Assembly (NCBI GenBank): GCA_003138515.1
Contig: PLGG01000073.1
Location: forward strand, 1 to 49,562
Direction: 5' to 3'
DNA length: 49,562 nt
Source of the DNA: Acidobacteriaceae bacterium
Lineage (GTDB): Bacteria > Acidobacteriota > Terriglobia > Terriglobales > Acidobacteriaceae
The notes below the pieces were generated by a model, which was not told the DNA's origin, made no database searches, and was given only the letters and a program-made list of their open reading frames with translations. Numbering within the stretch: position 1 is the first letter of the stretch; each line of letters opens with the position of its first letter. This document shows positions 39,408 through 48,764 of this stretch, piece after piece. The position numbers and the translations under genes were made by a program.

Positions 39408-39665
39408 ATGAAGGTGCAGGTTTACACCACCGCATGGTGCCGCGATTGCCGCTCCGCCAAGCAGTTTCTCGATCAGCATGGCGTCGCTTACACCGAGATC
39501 AATGTCGACACTAACCCAGCCGCCTCCGCCGAAGTCATCAATCACGTAGGCAAGCGCGCCGTCCCGCAACTCGTCATCGACGGAGAGTGGTTCCAGCCCT
39601 ACAAGCCCGGCCGCGGCCTGCTCATCGACGAGCTGTTCATCCGCCTCGGAATTCCTCGCGGATAG
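39408..39665 (+). CDS. Glutaredoxin/mycoredoxin-like protein
   Basis: An 85-residue thioredoxin-fold protein with active site Cys11-Arg-Asp-Cys14 (TTAWCRDC), the cis-proline segment AVPQLVIDG and a C-terminal helix. The CRDC site and the short length are like NrdH/mycoredoxin-type glutaredoxins. It could reduce disulfides or mycothiol/bacillithiol-type mixed disulfides; the thiol partner in this organism is unknown. It starts at ATG. The 39666-39811 gap that follows holds a heptamer repeat. Confidence 0.87.
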   Translation: MKVQVYTTAWCRDCRSAKQFLDQHGVAYTEINVDTNPAASAEVINHVGKRAVPQLVIDGEWFQPYKPGRGLLIDELFIRLGIPRG

Positions 39666-39780
39666 GCACTTACTCCCCGTACAATTTAGAGATGGCTCGC
39701 TGTGCACAAGGTTTACGACGCCGGTATTTGCTTTTTGTGAAGCTGGGCATCAGAGGCAGATATTCGGCGCATGCACAATC

Positions 39781-39808
39781 GAGCTAGGAGCTGGAAGCTA
39801 GGAGCTAA
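39781..39808. repeat. Tandem heptamer repeat just before purB
   Basis: Four heptamers in register, each with a GCT core (for example GAGCTAG then GAGCTGG), ending 3 nt before the purB TTG. The GGAG within the repeat is the only ribosome binding site candidate, about 7 nt before the start. Confidence 0.78.
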
Positions 39809-39811
39809 GAC

Positions 39812-41122
39812 TTGATCGATCGCTACACGCGCCCCGCCATGGGCGCAATCTGGACGGACGAGAACAAATACCGCTGCTGGCTCCAGGTCGAAGCGGCGGC
39901 CAGCTCAGTCTTATCTGACGACGGCGTCATTCCTGCGGGCGCCGCCGCCGCCATCGCCACCAAGGCCACCGTCTCCGCCGCCCGCGTCGCCGAAATCGAA
40001 GCCGAAGTCAAGCACGACGTCATCGCCTTCACAACCGCAGTGGCAGAGAGTCTCAAAGCCCAGGGTCTCGACGCCGAGTCCCGATGGCTGCATTACGGCC
40101 TCACTTCGAACGACATTGTCGACACTGCCCAGGCCCTCCAGATCAAAGAAGCATCCACGCTTCTTCGCGACGGCATCGCCGCTCTCCTCGCCGTGCTCAA
40201 GCGCCGCGCCATCGAGTTCAAGCACACGCCCACCATAGGCCGCACCCACGGAATCCACGCCGAGCCCACCACTTTTGGCCTCAAGCTGCTCAACTGGTAC
40301 GCCGAAATGGAGCGCAACGCAACCCGCTTCGCCGCTGCCGCCGAGGACATGCGCGTTGGCAAGCTCTCCGGCGCTGTTGGTACATTCGGACATCTCGGCC
40401 CAAAACAAGAAGAAAAAGTCTGCGGGCGCCTCGGTCTCAAGCCAGCGCTCGTCGCCACGCAAGTCATTCAGCGCGACCGCCACGCCGCCTACATCACGAC
40501 GCTTGCAATCATCGGCAGCACCCTCGACAAGATTGCCGTTGAAATCCGCCACCTGCAGCGCACCGAAGTTCGCGAGGCGCAGGAGTACTTCAGCGAAAAG
40601 CAAAAAGGCTCCTCGGCCATGCCGCACAAGAAAAACCCGATCACCAGCGAGCAAATCAGCGGCCTCGCGCGCGTCCTCCGCGGCAATGCCCAGGCCGCCA
40701 TGGAGAACATCCCGCTCTGGCACGAGCGCGACATCTCTCATTCGTCCGTCGAGCGCGTCATCTTCCCCGACTCGACCACCCTCGTCGACTATCTACTGGC
40801 CAAAACCACCGACCTCATCGACCGGCTACTGGTTTACCCCGTGCGGATGAAGAAGAATCTCGAATCCACCGGCGGCCTCATCTTTTCGGGGCAACTGTTG
40901 CTCGATCTTGCCGAAGCGGGAATGTTGCGCGAGGACGCCTACGACCTCGTCCAGTCGCACGCCATGCGGGCGTGGAAAGACGACCTGAGCTTTCGTGAAG
41001 AAGTGGCGCGCGACCCCAAAATTGCAAAGCTGCTCGGCCCCAAGAGGCTCGCCCGCACCTTCGACTATTCGCGCCAACTCACCAATGTCGACGCAATCTT
41101 CAAGCGCGTGCTTGGAAGCTGA
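39812..41122 (+). CDS. purB: Adenylosuccinate lyase PurB
   Basis: A 436-residue fumarase-superfamily enzyme acting twice in purine synthesis: it splits SAICAR to AICAR and adenylosuccinate to AMP. It matches the Bacillus-type PurB along its length, with IDRYTRPAMGAIW at the start, HYGLTSNDIVDTA, RTHGIHAEPTTFGLKL and the signature SSAMPHKKNPITSE. The start is TTG, where the conserved N-terminus begins, directly after a tandem heptamer repeat that supplies GGAG as ribosome binding site. Confidence 0.96.
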   Translation: MIDRYTRPAMGAIWTDENKYRCWLQVEAAASSVLSDDGVIPAGAAAAIATKATVSAARVAEIEAEVKHDVIAFTTAVAESLKAQGLDAESRWLHYGLTSNDIVDTAQALQIKEASTLLRDGIAALLAVLKRRAIEFKHTPTIGRTHGIHAEPTTFGLKLLNWYAEMERNATRFAAAAEDMRVGKLSGAVGTFGHLGPKQEEKVCGRLGLKPALVATQVIQRDRHAAYITTLAIIGSTLDKIAVEIRHLQRTEVREAQEYFSEKQKGSSAMPHKKNPITSEQISGLARVLRGNAQAAMENIPLWHERDISHSSVERVIFPDSTTLVDYLLAKTTDLIDRLLVYPVRMKKNLESTGGLIFSGQLLLDLAEAGMLREDAYDLVQSHAMRAWKDDLSFREEVARDPKIAKLLGPKRLARTFDYSRQLTNVDAIFKRVLGS

Positions 41123-41161
41123 CATGGAAGGCGCGAATGCCCAATGCCGCAGAGAAAAGCC

Positions 41162-41190
41162 GGAAGCTGGAAGCTAGGAGCTAGAAGCTG
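41162..41190. repeat. Tandem heptamer repeat covering the ubiX start region
   Basis: Four heptamers in register ending in AGCT (for example GGAAGCT then AGGAGCT). The third contains the AGGAG that would serve as the ubiX ribosome binding site, and the repeat runs into the CTG codon used as start. Confidence 0.78.
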
Positions 41191-41778
41191 AATTTAACCC
41201 TCGCCATCACCGGCGCTTCCGGCGCGATCCTCGCCCGCGAGGCACTTCGCGCCCTCGAAGCCGACGACCGCGTCTCCCGTGTCCACTTTGTCGCCTCTGA
41301 AAACTCACTTCGCGTGCTGGCCGAAGAACTCGGCGTCTCCGGCCGCACCAATTTGCTCAAAAAGCTCCTCGGCGCCGCCCCGCAAAAAATAATCCAGCAC
41401 GCCGACTCCGACATCGGCGCGCCCATCGCCAGCGGCAGCCATCCATCGAATGGGATGATCATTCTGCCCTGCTCCATGGGAACGCTGGCGGCCGTCGCCC
41501 TCGGCCTCGCTAACTCGCTCATCGCCCGTGCCGCCGACGTCACGCTCAAGGAGCGCCGCCCGCTCCTGTTATGCGTCCGCGAAACGCCCGTTAATCGCAT
41601 TCACCTCCGCAACATGACGCTTGCGGCCGAGGCCGGCGCAACCATCTTCCCCTGCATTCCTGCCTTCTATCAGCCCGCCGCGGACTCCACTGCCATGGCC
41701 CGCCAATTCGTCTGCCGCGTCCTCGCCCACATCGGCCTTCCCCAGCCCGGCGCCTACGTTTGGAAGCCTGAAGAGTAG
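41188..41778 (+). CDS. ubiX: Flavin prenyltransferase UbiX
   Basis: A 196-residue enzyme making the prenylated FMN cofactor of UbiD decarboxylases. From CTG at 41188 the protein begins LNLTLAITGASGAILAREA, which contains the flavin-binding GASGA motif of every UbiX; later landmarks are LPCSMGTLAAVALGLANSL and the RRPLLLCVRETPVN segment. A TAG lies in frame two codons before the CTG, and no ATG, GTG or TTG occurs before 41314, which would remove the flavin site. CTG is therefore the likely start, with AGGAG 8 nt upstream. No ubiD is in this window. Confidence 0.9.
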   Translation: MNLTLAITGASGAILAREALRALEADDRVSRVHFVASENSLRVLAEELGVSGRTNLLKKLLGAAPQKIIQHADSDIGAPIASGSHPSNGMIILPCSMGTLAAVALGLANSLIARAADVTLKERRPLLLCVRETPVNRIHLRNMTLAAEAGATIFPCIPAFYQPAADSTAMARQFVCRVLAHIGLPQPGAYVWKPEE

Positions 41779-41927
41779 CCGGCCTCAAGAAAAAACTGCA
41801 ATTCTTCATGTCATTCCCGACAATTCTGCCTTTACAATGTGCGAACCCCCAGTGCCTGGGCGCCTTGCCGAAACGCGCATGAGGAGCCTAAACAAAATCC
41901 CCAAAAACCAAGCCGGAGGAGGTCAAC

Positions 41928-42881
41928 ATGGGAGACAAGGGCAAGAAAAAGAAGAAGAACAAGGCCATGTCGGATGAAGCAATTCTTGCTAATGGCAAAG
42001 GTCAAGCCAATGGCAAAGGCCACATAATTGGCAACGGTAGGGCCAACGGCAAGGATCATTCCCCGGCGGCCGCGCATGCTCATGGAACCGAAATCCCGAC
42101 AATGCGCATTGGCAAGGACTGCGACTACGAAAAAGAGCTGAGCCGCCTGCAGATCGAGCTGGTCAAGCTTCATGAGTGGGTGCGCCACGAGCACCTTAAA
42201 GTTGTCGTGCTCTTTGAAGGCCGCGACGCGGCCGGCAAGGGCGGTGCCATCAAGCGCATCACCGAGTCGCTCAATCCCCGCATCTGCAAGGTCATAGCCC
42301 TGGGCACGCCCACTGAGCGCGAAAAAACGCAATGGTACTTCCAGCGCTATGTCCCGCACCTGCCGGCAGCCGGCGAAATGGTGCTCTTCGACCGCAGTTG
42401 GTACAACCGGGCCGGCGTCGAGCGCGTCATGGGCTTCTGCACCGAGGCCCAGTATCAGGAGTTCATGCTCACCTGTCCGGAATTCGAGCGCATGCTGGTT
42501 CGCTCCGGCATCATCCTCATCAAATATTGGTTCTCGGTCAGCGACGCGGAGCAGGAGCGCCGTTTTCAAGACCGCATGACCGATCCCACCAAGCGCTGGA
42601 AGATCAGCCCCATGGACCTCGAATCCCGCAAACATTGGGCTGATTACTCCCGTGCCAAGGACGACATGTTCAACCACACTGACCACAAACAGGCCCCGTG
42701 GTTTGTCGTTAACGCGGAAGACAAGAAAGCCGCGCGGCTCAATGTCATCCGCCACTTCTTGTCCAAGATTCCTTACAAAGATCTGACACCTGAACCTATG
42801 GATCTTCCTCCGCTCGTCAAGGCAGAATACGTTCGGCCGCCTTTCCAGGAGCAGCATCACATTCCGGTTGTTTACAGGTAG
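41928..42881 (+). CDS. ppk2: Polyphosphate kinase 2 (PPK2)
   Basis: A 317-residue PPK2-family kinase using polyphosphate to phosphorylate nucleotides. The Walker A motif is FEGRDAAGKGG at about residues 96-106, the Walker B region LFDRSWYNRAGVERV has Asp155, and the lid segment KYWFSVSDAEQERRF is present. The N-terminus is unusual: a Lys-rich start followed by short NGKG/ANGK repeats over about residues 20-45, probably disordered. GGAGG lies 6 nt before the ATG. A GC-rich hairpin follows at 42902. Confidence 0.93.
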   Translation: MGDKGKKKKKNKAMSDEAILANGKGQANGKGHIIGNGRANGKDHSPAAAHAHGTEIPTMRIGKDCDYEKELSRLQIELVKLHEWVRHEHLKVVVLFEGRDAAGKGGAIKRITESLNPRICKVIALGTPTEREKTQWYFQRYVPHLPAAGEMVLFDRSWYNRAGVERVMGFCTEAQYQEFMLTCPEFERMLVRSGIILIKYWFSVSDAEQERRFQDRMTDPTKRWKISPMDLESRKHWADYSRAKDDMFNHTDHKQAPWFVVNAEDKKAARLNVIRHFLSKIPYKDLTPEPMDLPPLVKAEYVRPPFQEQHHIPVVYR

Positions 42882-42901
42882 GAGTTGGTCCAGCCCGGTC
42901 T

Positions 42902-42925
42902 GGCCCGGCTCCGCGCAGCCGGGCC
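42902..42925 (+). terminator. GC-rich hairpin after ppk2
   Basis: GGCCCGGCT and AGCCGGGCC form a perfect 9-bp stem with a 6-nt loop, 20 nt after the ppk2 stop. No T run follows, so termination is likely but not proven. Confidence 0.5.
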
Positions 42926-42972
42926 CCCGAACCGGCCCTCAAATCCGGCTACTGATGCGACAACAGTTGTAT

Positions 42973-43001
42973 TTGACATTCCGGCAGCGCCGTTCGATAC
43001 T
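42973..43001 (+). promoter_or_regulatory. Sigma-70 promoter of the metY leader
   Basis: Perfect -35 TTGACA at 42973-42978, 17-nt spacer, and -10 GATACT at 42996-43001. The expected start of transcription, about 7 nt later, falls on or next to the ATG of a short Met/Cys-rich ORF at 43008. Confidence 0.72.
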
Positions 43002-43007
43002 GCCTGC

Positions 43008-43106
43008 ATGTCGATTTCATGGGCTTACGGAATTGCGGTCATGGCTATGTGCATGTGTATGGCGTGGGAACCCGTCCGTCCGGCTCTTGAACGGCGCATG
43101 CGGTAA
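43008..43106 (+). CDS. Met/Cys-rich leader peptide of metY (attenuator)
   Basis: A 32-residue ORF between the promoter at 42973 and the terminator-like hairpin at 43130. Residues 11-20 read VMAMCMCMAW: six of the seven codons 12-18 are Met or Cys, and the peptide has six Met and two Cys in total. Since the next gene, metY, makes homocysteine for methionine, ribosome stalling at these codons when charged tRNA is scarce could favour an antiterminator. The GGAACCCG at 43067-43074 can pair with CGGGTCC at 43135-43141, the left arm of the terminator. The ATG lies at the predicted transcript start, so it may be leaderless. No known leader family name is claimed. Confidence 0.7.
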   Translation: MSISWAYGIAVMAMCMCMAWEPVRPALERRMR

Positions 43107-43129
43107 GCGCTACCGATCTTGAAGTCAAG

Positions 43130-43164
43130 CGGCCCGGGTCCTGAAAACGGATGCGGGCCGTTTT
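43130..43164 (+). terminator. Attenuator terminator upstream of metY
   Basis: CGGCCCGGGTCC (43130-43141) pairs with GGATGCGGGCCG (43149-43160) except for two central mismatches, followed by TTTT. It lies between the short Met/Cys ORF and metY, 72 nt ahead of the metY ATG. Confidence 0.68.
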
Positions 43165-43202
43165 CATTGTTTTCCGCCGTTATCGTCCCCGCCGTCCTCT
43201 AA

Positions 43203-44567
<1,365 letters not shown>

Positions 44568-44684
44568 AAAGGGCAGCTCGCGGCCTCTCGCTACCAGAGT
44601 TCTGGTCGTGGGAGGCGGCTTGGCTGTGAGATGAGCGAAAATGGATTGGATCGCTCATCCACGCGCTGCACGACGAAGCGAGAC

Positions 44685-44719
44685 GCTAGAACCTGAAACC
44701 TGGAAGCTGAAACCTGAAT
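44685..44719. repeat. Tandem heptamer repeat abutting the metX start codon
   Basis: Five heptamers in register (for example CCTGAAA and GCTGAAA) end exactly at the base before the metX ATG. No conventional ribosome binding site lies between. Confidence 0.8.
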
Positions 44720-45844
44720 ATGACCGACACCTACAGCCGCAGCGGCGCGTCGCCGCCCGCATCGAAAACCGTAGAGCCAACCTACGAAGGCGACTTCGTT
44801 TTGGACGGCTCCCTGCCGCTCGAGTGCGGCCGCTCCCTCATCTGTCCCACGCTGCATTACGCCGTCTACGGCCGGCTGAATGCAGCGCGTGATAATGCCG
44901 TTCTTGTTTGCCACGCACTCTCGGGCTCGGCTCTCGTCGGCTCCTGGTGGCCCGAAATCTTCGCTCCCGGCGCGGTCCTCTCGCTGGAGCACGACTTCGT
45001 CATCTGCATCAACATGCTGGGTTCCTGTTACGGCTCCACAGGGCCTGGTTCCGTCAATCCCGAAACAGGCGAAATCTACGGGCCGGACTTTCCTCTGGTC
45101 GGCGTTCGTGACAACGTTCGCGCGCAGGCACACCTACTCGATTCGCTCGGCATCCGCCGTCTCCGCCTCGTGCTCGGCGGCTCCATCGGCGGCATGCAAG
45201 CGCTGGACTGGACTATCCTACAGCCCGAGCGCATCCAGCGCGCGCTCATTATCGGCGTCACGCCGCTCTCCGCCATGGGGCTGGCCCTCAACCACCTGCA
45301 GCGCCAGGCCATTCAGCACGATCCCGAGTGGTCAGCCGGACGCTATCTGCCGCAGCGCCCGCCCCGCAACGGCCTTGCGCTGGCCCGCAAGATCGCCATG
45401 ATCAGCTATAAATCCGCGCCACTCTTCGACGAACGCTTCGGCCGCAATCCCAACCGCAGCGGCGAAGATCCCTGGGCGGCCAACGGCCACGGCACGGGTC
45501 TCGTTGGCGAGCGCTTCGATATCGCCGGTTACCTCGATCTCCAGGGCAGCCGCTTCATCGAGCGCTTCGACGCCAACGCCTATCTCGCCATCTTGCGCGC
45601 CATGGACACCTGGGATCCGCTGCGCGGCTTCGCCTCACCGGAAGAAGCCTTCGGCCGCATCAAGGCGCGCCTCAGCTTCATCGGCATCAGTTCCGACTGG
45701 CTCTTTCCCGCCGAAGACGTGCGCCGCTTTGCCGATTCCATCCGTGCCGCCGGTGCCCAGGCCGACTACCGCGAGATGACCAGCGCCCACGGACACGACG
45801 CCTTCCTCGCCGAGCAAGCCGAGCTGGTCCGCCTGCTCCAGTAG
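44720..45844 (+). CDS. metX: Homoserine O-acetyltransferase MetX
   Basis: A 374-residue alpha/beta-hydrolase-fold acyltransferase making O-acetylhomoserine (or O-succinylhomoserine) from homoserine. The nucleophile is Ser155 in LGGSIGGMQALDW; the GSCYGSTGPGSVNPETG loop, the aspartate in SSDWLFP and the histidine in AHGHDAFL complete the catalytic set. It follows metY, so the pair covers homoserine to homocysteine by direct sulfhydrylation. A small hairpin (44632-44657) lies in the gap between them. Confidence 0.94.
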   Translation: MTDTYSRSGASPPASKTVEPTYEGDFVLDGSLPLECGRSLICPTLHYAVYGRLNAARDNAVLVCHALSGSALVGSWWPEIFAPGAVLSLEHDFVICINMLGSCYGSTGPGSVNPETGEIYGPDFPLVGVRDNVRAQAHLLDSLGIRRLRLVLGGSIGGMQALDWTILQPERIQRALIIGVTPLSAMGLALNHLQRQAIQHDPEWSAGRYLPQRPPRNGLALARKIAMISYKSAPLFDERFGRNPNRSGEDPWAANGHGTGLVGERFDIAGYLDLQGSRFIERFDANAYLAILRAMDTWDPLRGFASPEEAFGRIKARLSFIGISSDWLFPAEDVRRFADSIRAAGAQADYREMTSAHGHDAFLAEQAELVRLLQ

Positions 45845-45964
45845 GCCTGTCCATTGGCCTTGAATTCGAACCCTCGCCCACGGCTGTCCGCCCGATCCGC
45901 GCCAGGCCTTCGTCCGCCCTGTTACCAGCGTGCTGCACGCCCTGCAATCCACATCTTGCTTTTC

Positions 45965-45993
45965 TTGTCAGCAGCTCGTCGACTTCTTATAAT
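45965..45993 (+). promoter_or_regulatory. Strong sigma-70 promoter of the TPR-like gene
   Basis: TTGTCA at 45965-45970, a 17-nt spacer and a perfect TATAAT at 45988-45993. This predicts a 5' untranslated region of about 135 nt before the ATG at 46133. Confidence 0.7.
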
Positions 45994-46132
45994 CCTCCTA
46001 CGAACCACTGGTGGTCATGGTATCTTTATAACCGTTGCCCCAGAGCTCAACCGCCACCCGGGATTGTTGCCATTTTGCTGGCGAATGAGTCATTCTATTG
46101 TTCTCCATTTCCGCATTTCCCAGGAGCACTGC

Positions 46133-47749
46133 ATGAAGAAGTTAGTCCTTGCATCTGCGATGGCATTGGCAGGCCTAAGCCTTGTTTCCACGCCGGCATT
46201 GCGCGCTCAGGATTCCAGCCAGATCACCATCCAGGATCCGGCCGAGTTCAACGCGTATCAGAACGCGATCACGCAGACCGACCCAGGCCAAAAGGCTGCC
46301 GCGCTCGAAGGATTTCTTCAAACTTATCCACAGAGTGTCGTCAAAAAGGCCGTTCTCGATCAGCTGATCGATTCCTACCAGGCTCTGAATCAGCCCCAAA
46401 AGGCTGTCGGTGCGGCCACCCGCCTGCTTCAGGTCGATCCCAACAACATGAAGGCCATCTTCGTCTCGGTCTTCGTCAAAAAGCAGCAATGCGGTGCGAC
46501 CCTCGACGCCTCCGGTGTCGCTACCGATCCGCAGACCTGCGACGACGCCGCTGCCCTCGCGCAGAAAGGCCTCACCGCTCCCAAACCCGCCGGCACGTCT
46601 GACCCGGACTGGAGCAAATTGACCGGAGCTGCCTATCCAGCCTTCCACTCGGCCATCGCCTTTGACGACGCTGTCTCCAAGAAAGACTTCGCCGGCGCCA
46701 TCAAGGAATACAACGCCGAATTGATGCTCTATTCGCCCGATGCTTGTACCCAGCCAGGTCCCTGCCTTGCGGATACGCTGCAGTTGGCCCAGGCCTACGC
46801 CAAGCCTGGCGACTCAAGAGACGTAGTGAAGGCCATCTGGTTCTTTGCCCGCGCACTGGACTTTGCGCCGGGTCCATACAAAACCCAGATCGAGCCGCAG
46901 CTTGATTACTGGTATAAGCGTTATCACGGTACGCTCGACGGCGACGCCGCCATCAAGCAGCAGATCGCAGCGATCGAAGCTCAGGCTCAATCAACGCTCT
47001 TCCCGCCTGCCAGCTTCGCCCCCACGCCCGCTCCAACTCCCGCGGAATTGGCGCATCACGCCTATACCAGCGGCGACCCCAAGAGCCTTGGTCTTGAGGA
47101 CAAGGAATACATCCTCGCCAACGGCTCTGACGCGGATGCCACCGGCCTCTGGGCCCTCCTCAAAGGCCAGGCCACTCCGGTGCCCGGCATCATCATTGCC
47201 GATCCCGCTTCGGTCTTGAAGATATCCGTCACCACCACCGCCTCGGTCAAGCCCAAGGATTTCGTCGTCAAGCTTACCAATCCAGTCGATTGCGGCGCTG
47301 TTCCCGCGCCGCCTTCCGAGCTCAAGATCGCGGACGCGCAGGCCTACATTCTGGCTAACGGCGTCAAGGCCGACACCGACGCCCTGGGCGATGTCCTCAC
47401 CGACACGCCTGCGCATATCCACAAAATCTCCATTGACCCCGCCGTCTCGACCCTCAATGTGGCCGTTACGCAGGACGCCAAGGACGCCCACACCGCCGAC
47501 TTTACCGTCAACCTCAAGGAGCCGCTCTCCTGCAAAGAAGCTCCGGGATCGGGCACTGCGCTCGGATTCCAGCCCGCCGCCACTGAGCTCGACGGCACCT
47601 ACGATACCTACACGCACGTTGCTGCAGCGGGATCCACAGCCGCATCGGCGCAAATCGTCCTCACCGAGGGATTCATTCAGCAGGCGAAGAAGGGAGCCCC
47701 GGTGCACCATCCGGCGCCAAAACCTTCGCCCGCGCATCACGCGCATTAA
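46133..47749 (+). CDS. Exported TPR-like protein with a duplicated C-terminal domain
   Basis: A 538-residue exported protein with signal peptide MKKLVLASAMALAGLSLVS and a cleavage-like site near AQD. The N-terminal part (about 30-280) is helical with tetratricopeptide-like repeats (KAVGAATRLLQVDPNN). The C-terminal part contains two related 79-residue units starting near residues 320 and 399. Each has YILANG, a later DP and AxV strand, a DFxVxL strand and a closing cysteine (PVDCGA and PLSCKE). The end is a His/Pro-rich tail (HHPAPKPSPAHHAH). The ATG at 46133 has AGGAG upstream; the longer frame from 45854 has no signal and lacks support. The function is unknown. Confidence 0.83.
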   Translation: MKKLVLASAMALAGLSLVSTPALRAQDSSQITIQDPAEFNAYQNAITQTDPGQKAAALEGFLQTYPQSVVKKAVLDQLIDSYQALNQPQKAVGAATRLLQVDPNNMKAIFVSVFVKKQQCGATLDASGVATDPQTCDDAAALAQKGLTAPKPAGTSDPDWSKLTGAAYPAFHSAIAFDDAVSKKDFAGAIKEYNAELMLYSPDACTQPGPCLADTLQLAQAYAKPGDSRDVVKAIWFFARALDFAPGPYKTQIEPQLDYWYKRYHGTLDGDAAIKQQIAAIEAQAQSTLFPPASFAPTPAPTPAELAHHAYTSGDPKSLGLEDKEYILANGSDADATGLWALLKGQATPVPGIIIADPASVLKISVTTTASVKPKDFVVKLTNPVDCGAVPAPPSELKIADAQAYILANGVKADTDALGDVLTDTPAHIHKISIDPAVSTLNVAVTQDAKDAHTADFTVNLKEPLSCKEAPGSGTALGFQPAATELDGTYDTYTHVAAAGSTAASAQIVLTEGFIQQAKKGAPVHHPAPKPSPAHHAH

Positions 47750-47840
47750 CCGCGACGACCTGATCGCCGCTTCGCATCGGGGATCGCAGTCCGCGGAGCA
47801 AAATGCTTCTGGAAATTTGGAAAGTTTCCGGGAATTAAAA

Positions 47841-47875
47841 GGGCAGTCCGCTTCGGCGGCTGCCCCTTTTGTTTT
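47841..47875 (+). terminator. Rho-independent terminator of the TPR-like gene
   Basis: GGGCAG and CCGC on the left pair with GCGG and CTGCCC on the right around a TTCG tetraloop, flanked by AAAA and CCTTTTGTTTT. It is the clearest terminator in the window. Confidence 0.85.
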
Positions 47876-47921
47876 GGGTTCCGTTTGAAGGTTGAGGGCT
47901 TCAGCCCGTAGATCCACCGCT

Positions 47922-47956
47922 CACTAACCACTAACCACTAATCACTAACCACTATT
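47922..47956. repeat. Tandem heptamer repeat at the ymdB stop
   Basis: Five heptamers in register, three of them CACTAAC, with the last overlapping the stop codon of the minus-strand ymdB gene. Confidence 0.8.
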
Positions 47957-48749
47957 CCGCAAGCATGACCCTCTGAATCGCCGACGCCCTTCCCGTCGCC
48001 GGATCGCACGTCACCACTGCCCCGCACATCTTCGGATTTCCCTTCGCCGCCTCGAACTTGCCCGGCATCGCCGTCAGGAATTTGTGCAGCACCAGCTCCT
48101 TCTCCACGCCGATGATGCTGTCGTACGGCCCGCTCATGCCCACGTCGGTCTGATAGGCCGTTCCATGCGGCAAAATTCGCTCATCGGCTGTCGGCACATG
48201 CGTGTGCGTTCCCAGCACCGCCGTCACGCGCCCGTCGAGATACCACCCCATCGCCGCCTTCTCGCTCGTGGCCTCGGCGTGGAAATCCACTACGATCACC
48301 CTGGCCCGCACGGAGGCCAACAGAGAGTCGGCAGTACGGAACGGATCGTCGATCGCCGTCATGAACACGCGCCCCTGCAATTGCAGCACCGCGTAGTCCA
48401 CGCCGCCGGCAGTCTTCCCTTCATAGAAGCCATACCCCGGCACGCCCGGCGGAAAATTCGCCGGCCGCAGCACCCGCCGCGCGCGATCGTGCGTGTATGG
48501 CGCAGCCGAGTTCAAATAGTCCATCAGCTCTTTCTTGTCCCACACGTGGTTGCCGGTCGTCAGCACATCCGCGCCCAGGTCGAAAATCTCTTCGGCCAGC
48601 CCCGGAGTCACGCCGAACCCTCCCGCGGCATTCTCCACGTTCACAATCGTCAGGTCGACCTGGTGCGCCTCGCGCACATGCCCAATGTGCTCGCGCACAA
48701 TTCTGCGCCCCGCGCTGCCGAAAATATCACCGACAAAAAGTATGTTCAA
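47952..48749 (-). CDS. ymdB: YmdB-family metallophosphoesterase
   Basis: A 265-residue calcineurin-type phosphoesterase of the TIGR00282/YmdB family, which hydrolyses 2',3'-cyclic nucleotides in Bacillus and influences biofilm decisions. The metal-binding motifs are FVGDIFGSAGRR, NVENAAGG, TTGNHVWDKKE and VDFHAEATSEK, followed by GTHTHVPTADERILP. It starts at ATG. lysS lies upstream on the same strand with only 15 nt between stop and start, so the two are probably co-transcribed. Confidence 0.92.
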   Translation of the reverse strand: MNILFVGDIFGSAGRRIVREHIGHVREAHQVDLTIVNVENAAGGFGVTPGLAEEIFDLGADVLTTGNHVWDKKELMDYLNSAAPYTHDRARRVLRPANFPPGVPGYGFYEGKTAGGVDYAVLQLQGRVFMTAIDDPFRTADSLLASVRARVIVVDFHAEATSEKAAMGWYLDGRVTAVLGTHTHVPTADERILPHGTAYQTDVGMSGPYDSIIGVEKELVLHKFLTAMPGKFEAAKGNPKMCGAVVTCDPATGRASAIQRVMLAE

Positions 48750-48764
48750 CGCCGTTCCTATTCC

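Noticed and set aside
42885..43106. 73-codon frame from TTG that includes the metY leader ORF
   Set aside because: The strong promoter at 42973-43001 lies inside it and its first part covers the ppk2 hairpin; the 32-codon ATG version fits the signals better.
45854..46132. N-terminal extension of the exported TPR-like protein
   Set aside because: It covers a near-consensus promoter and would bury the signal peptide; AGGAG and ATG at 46133 are better.
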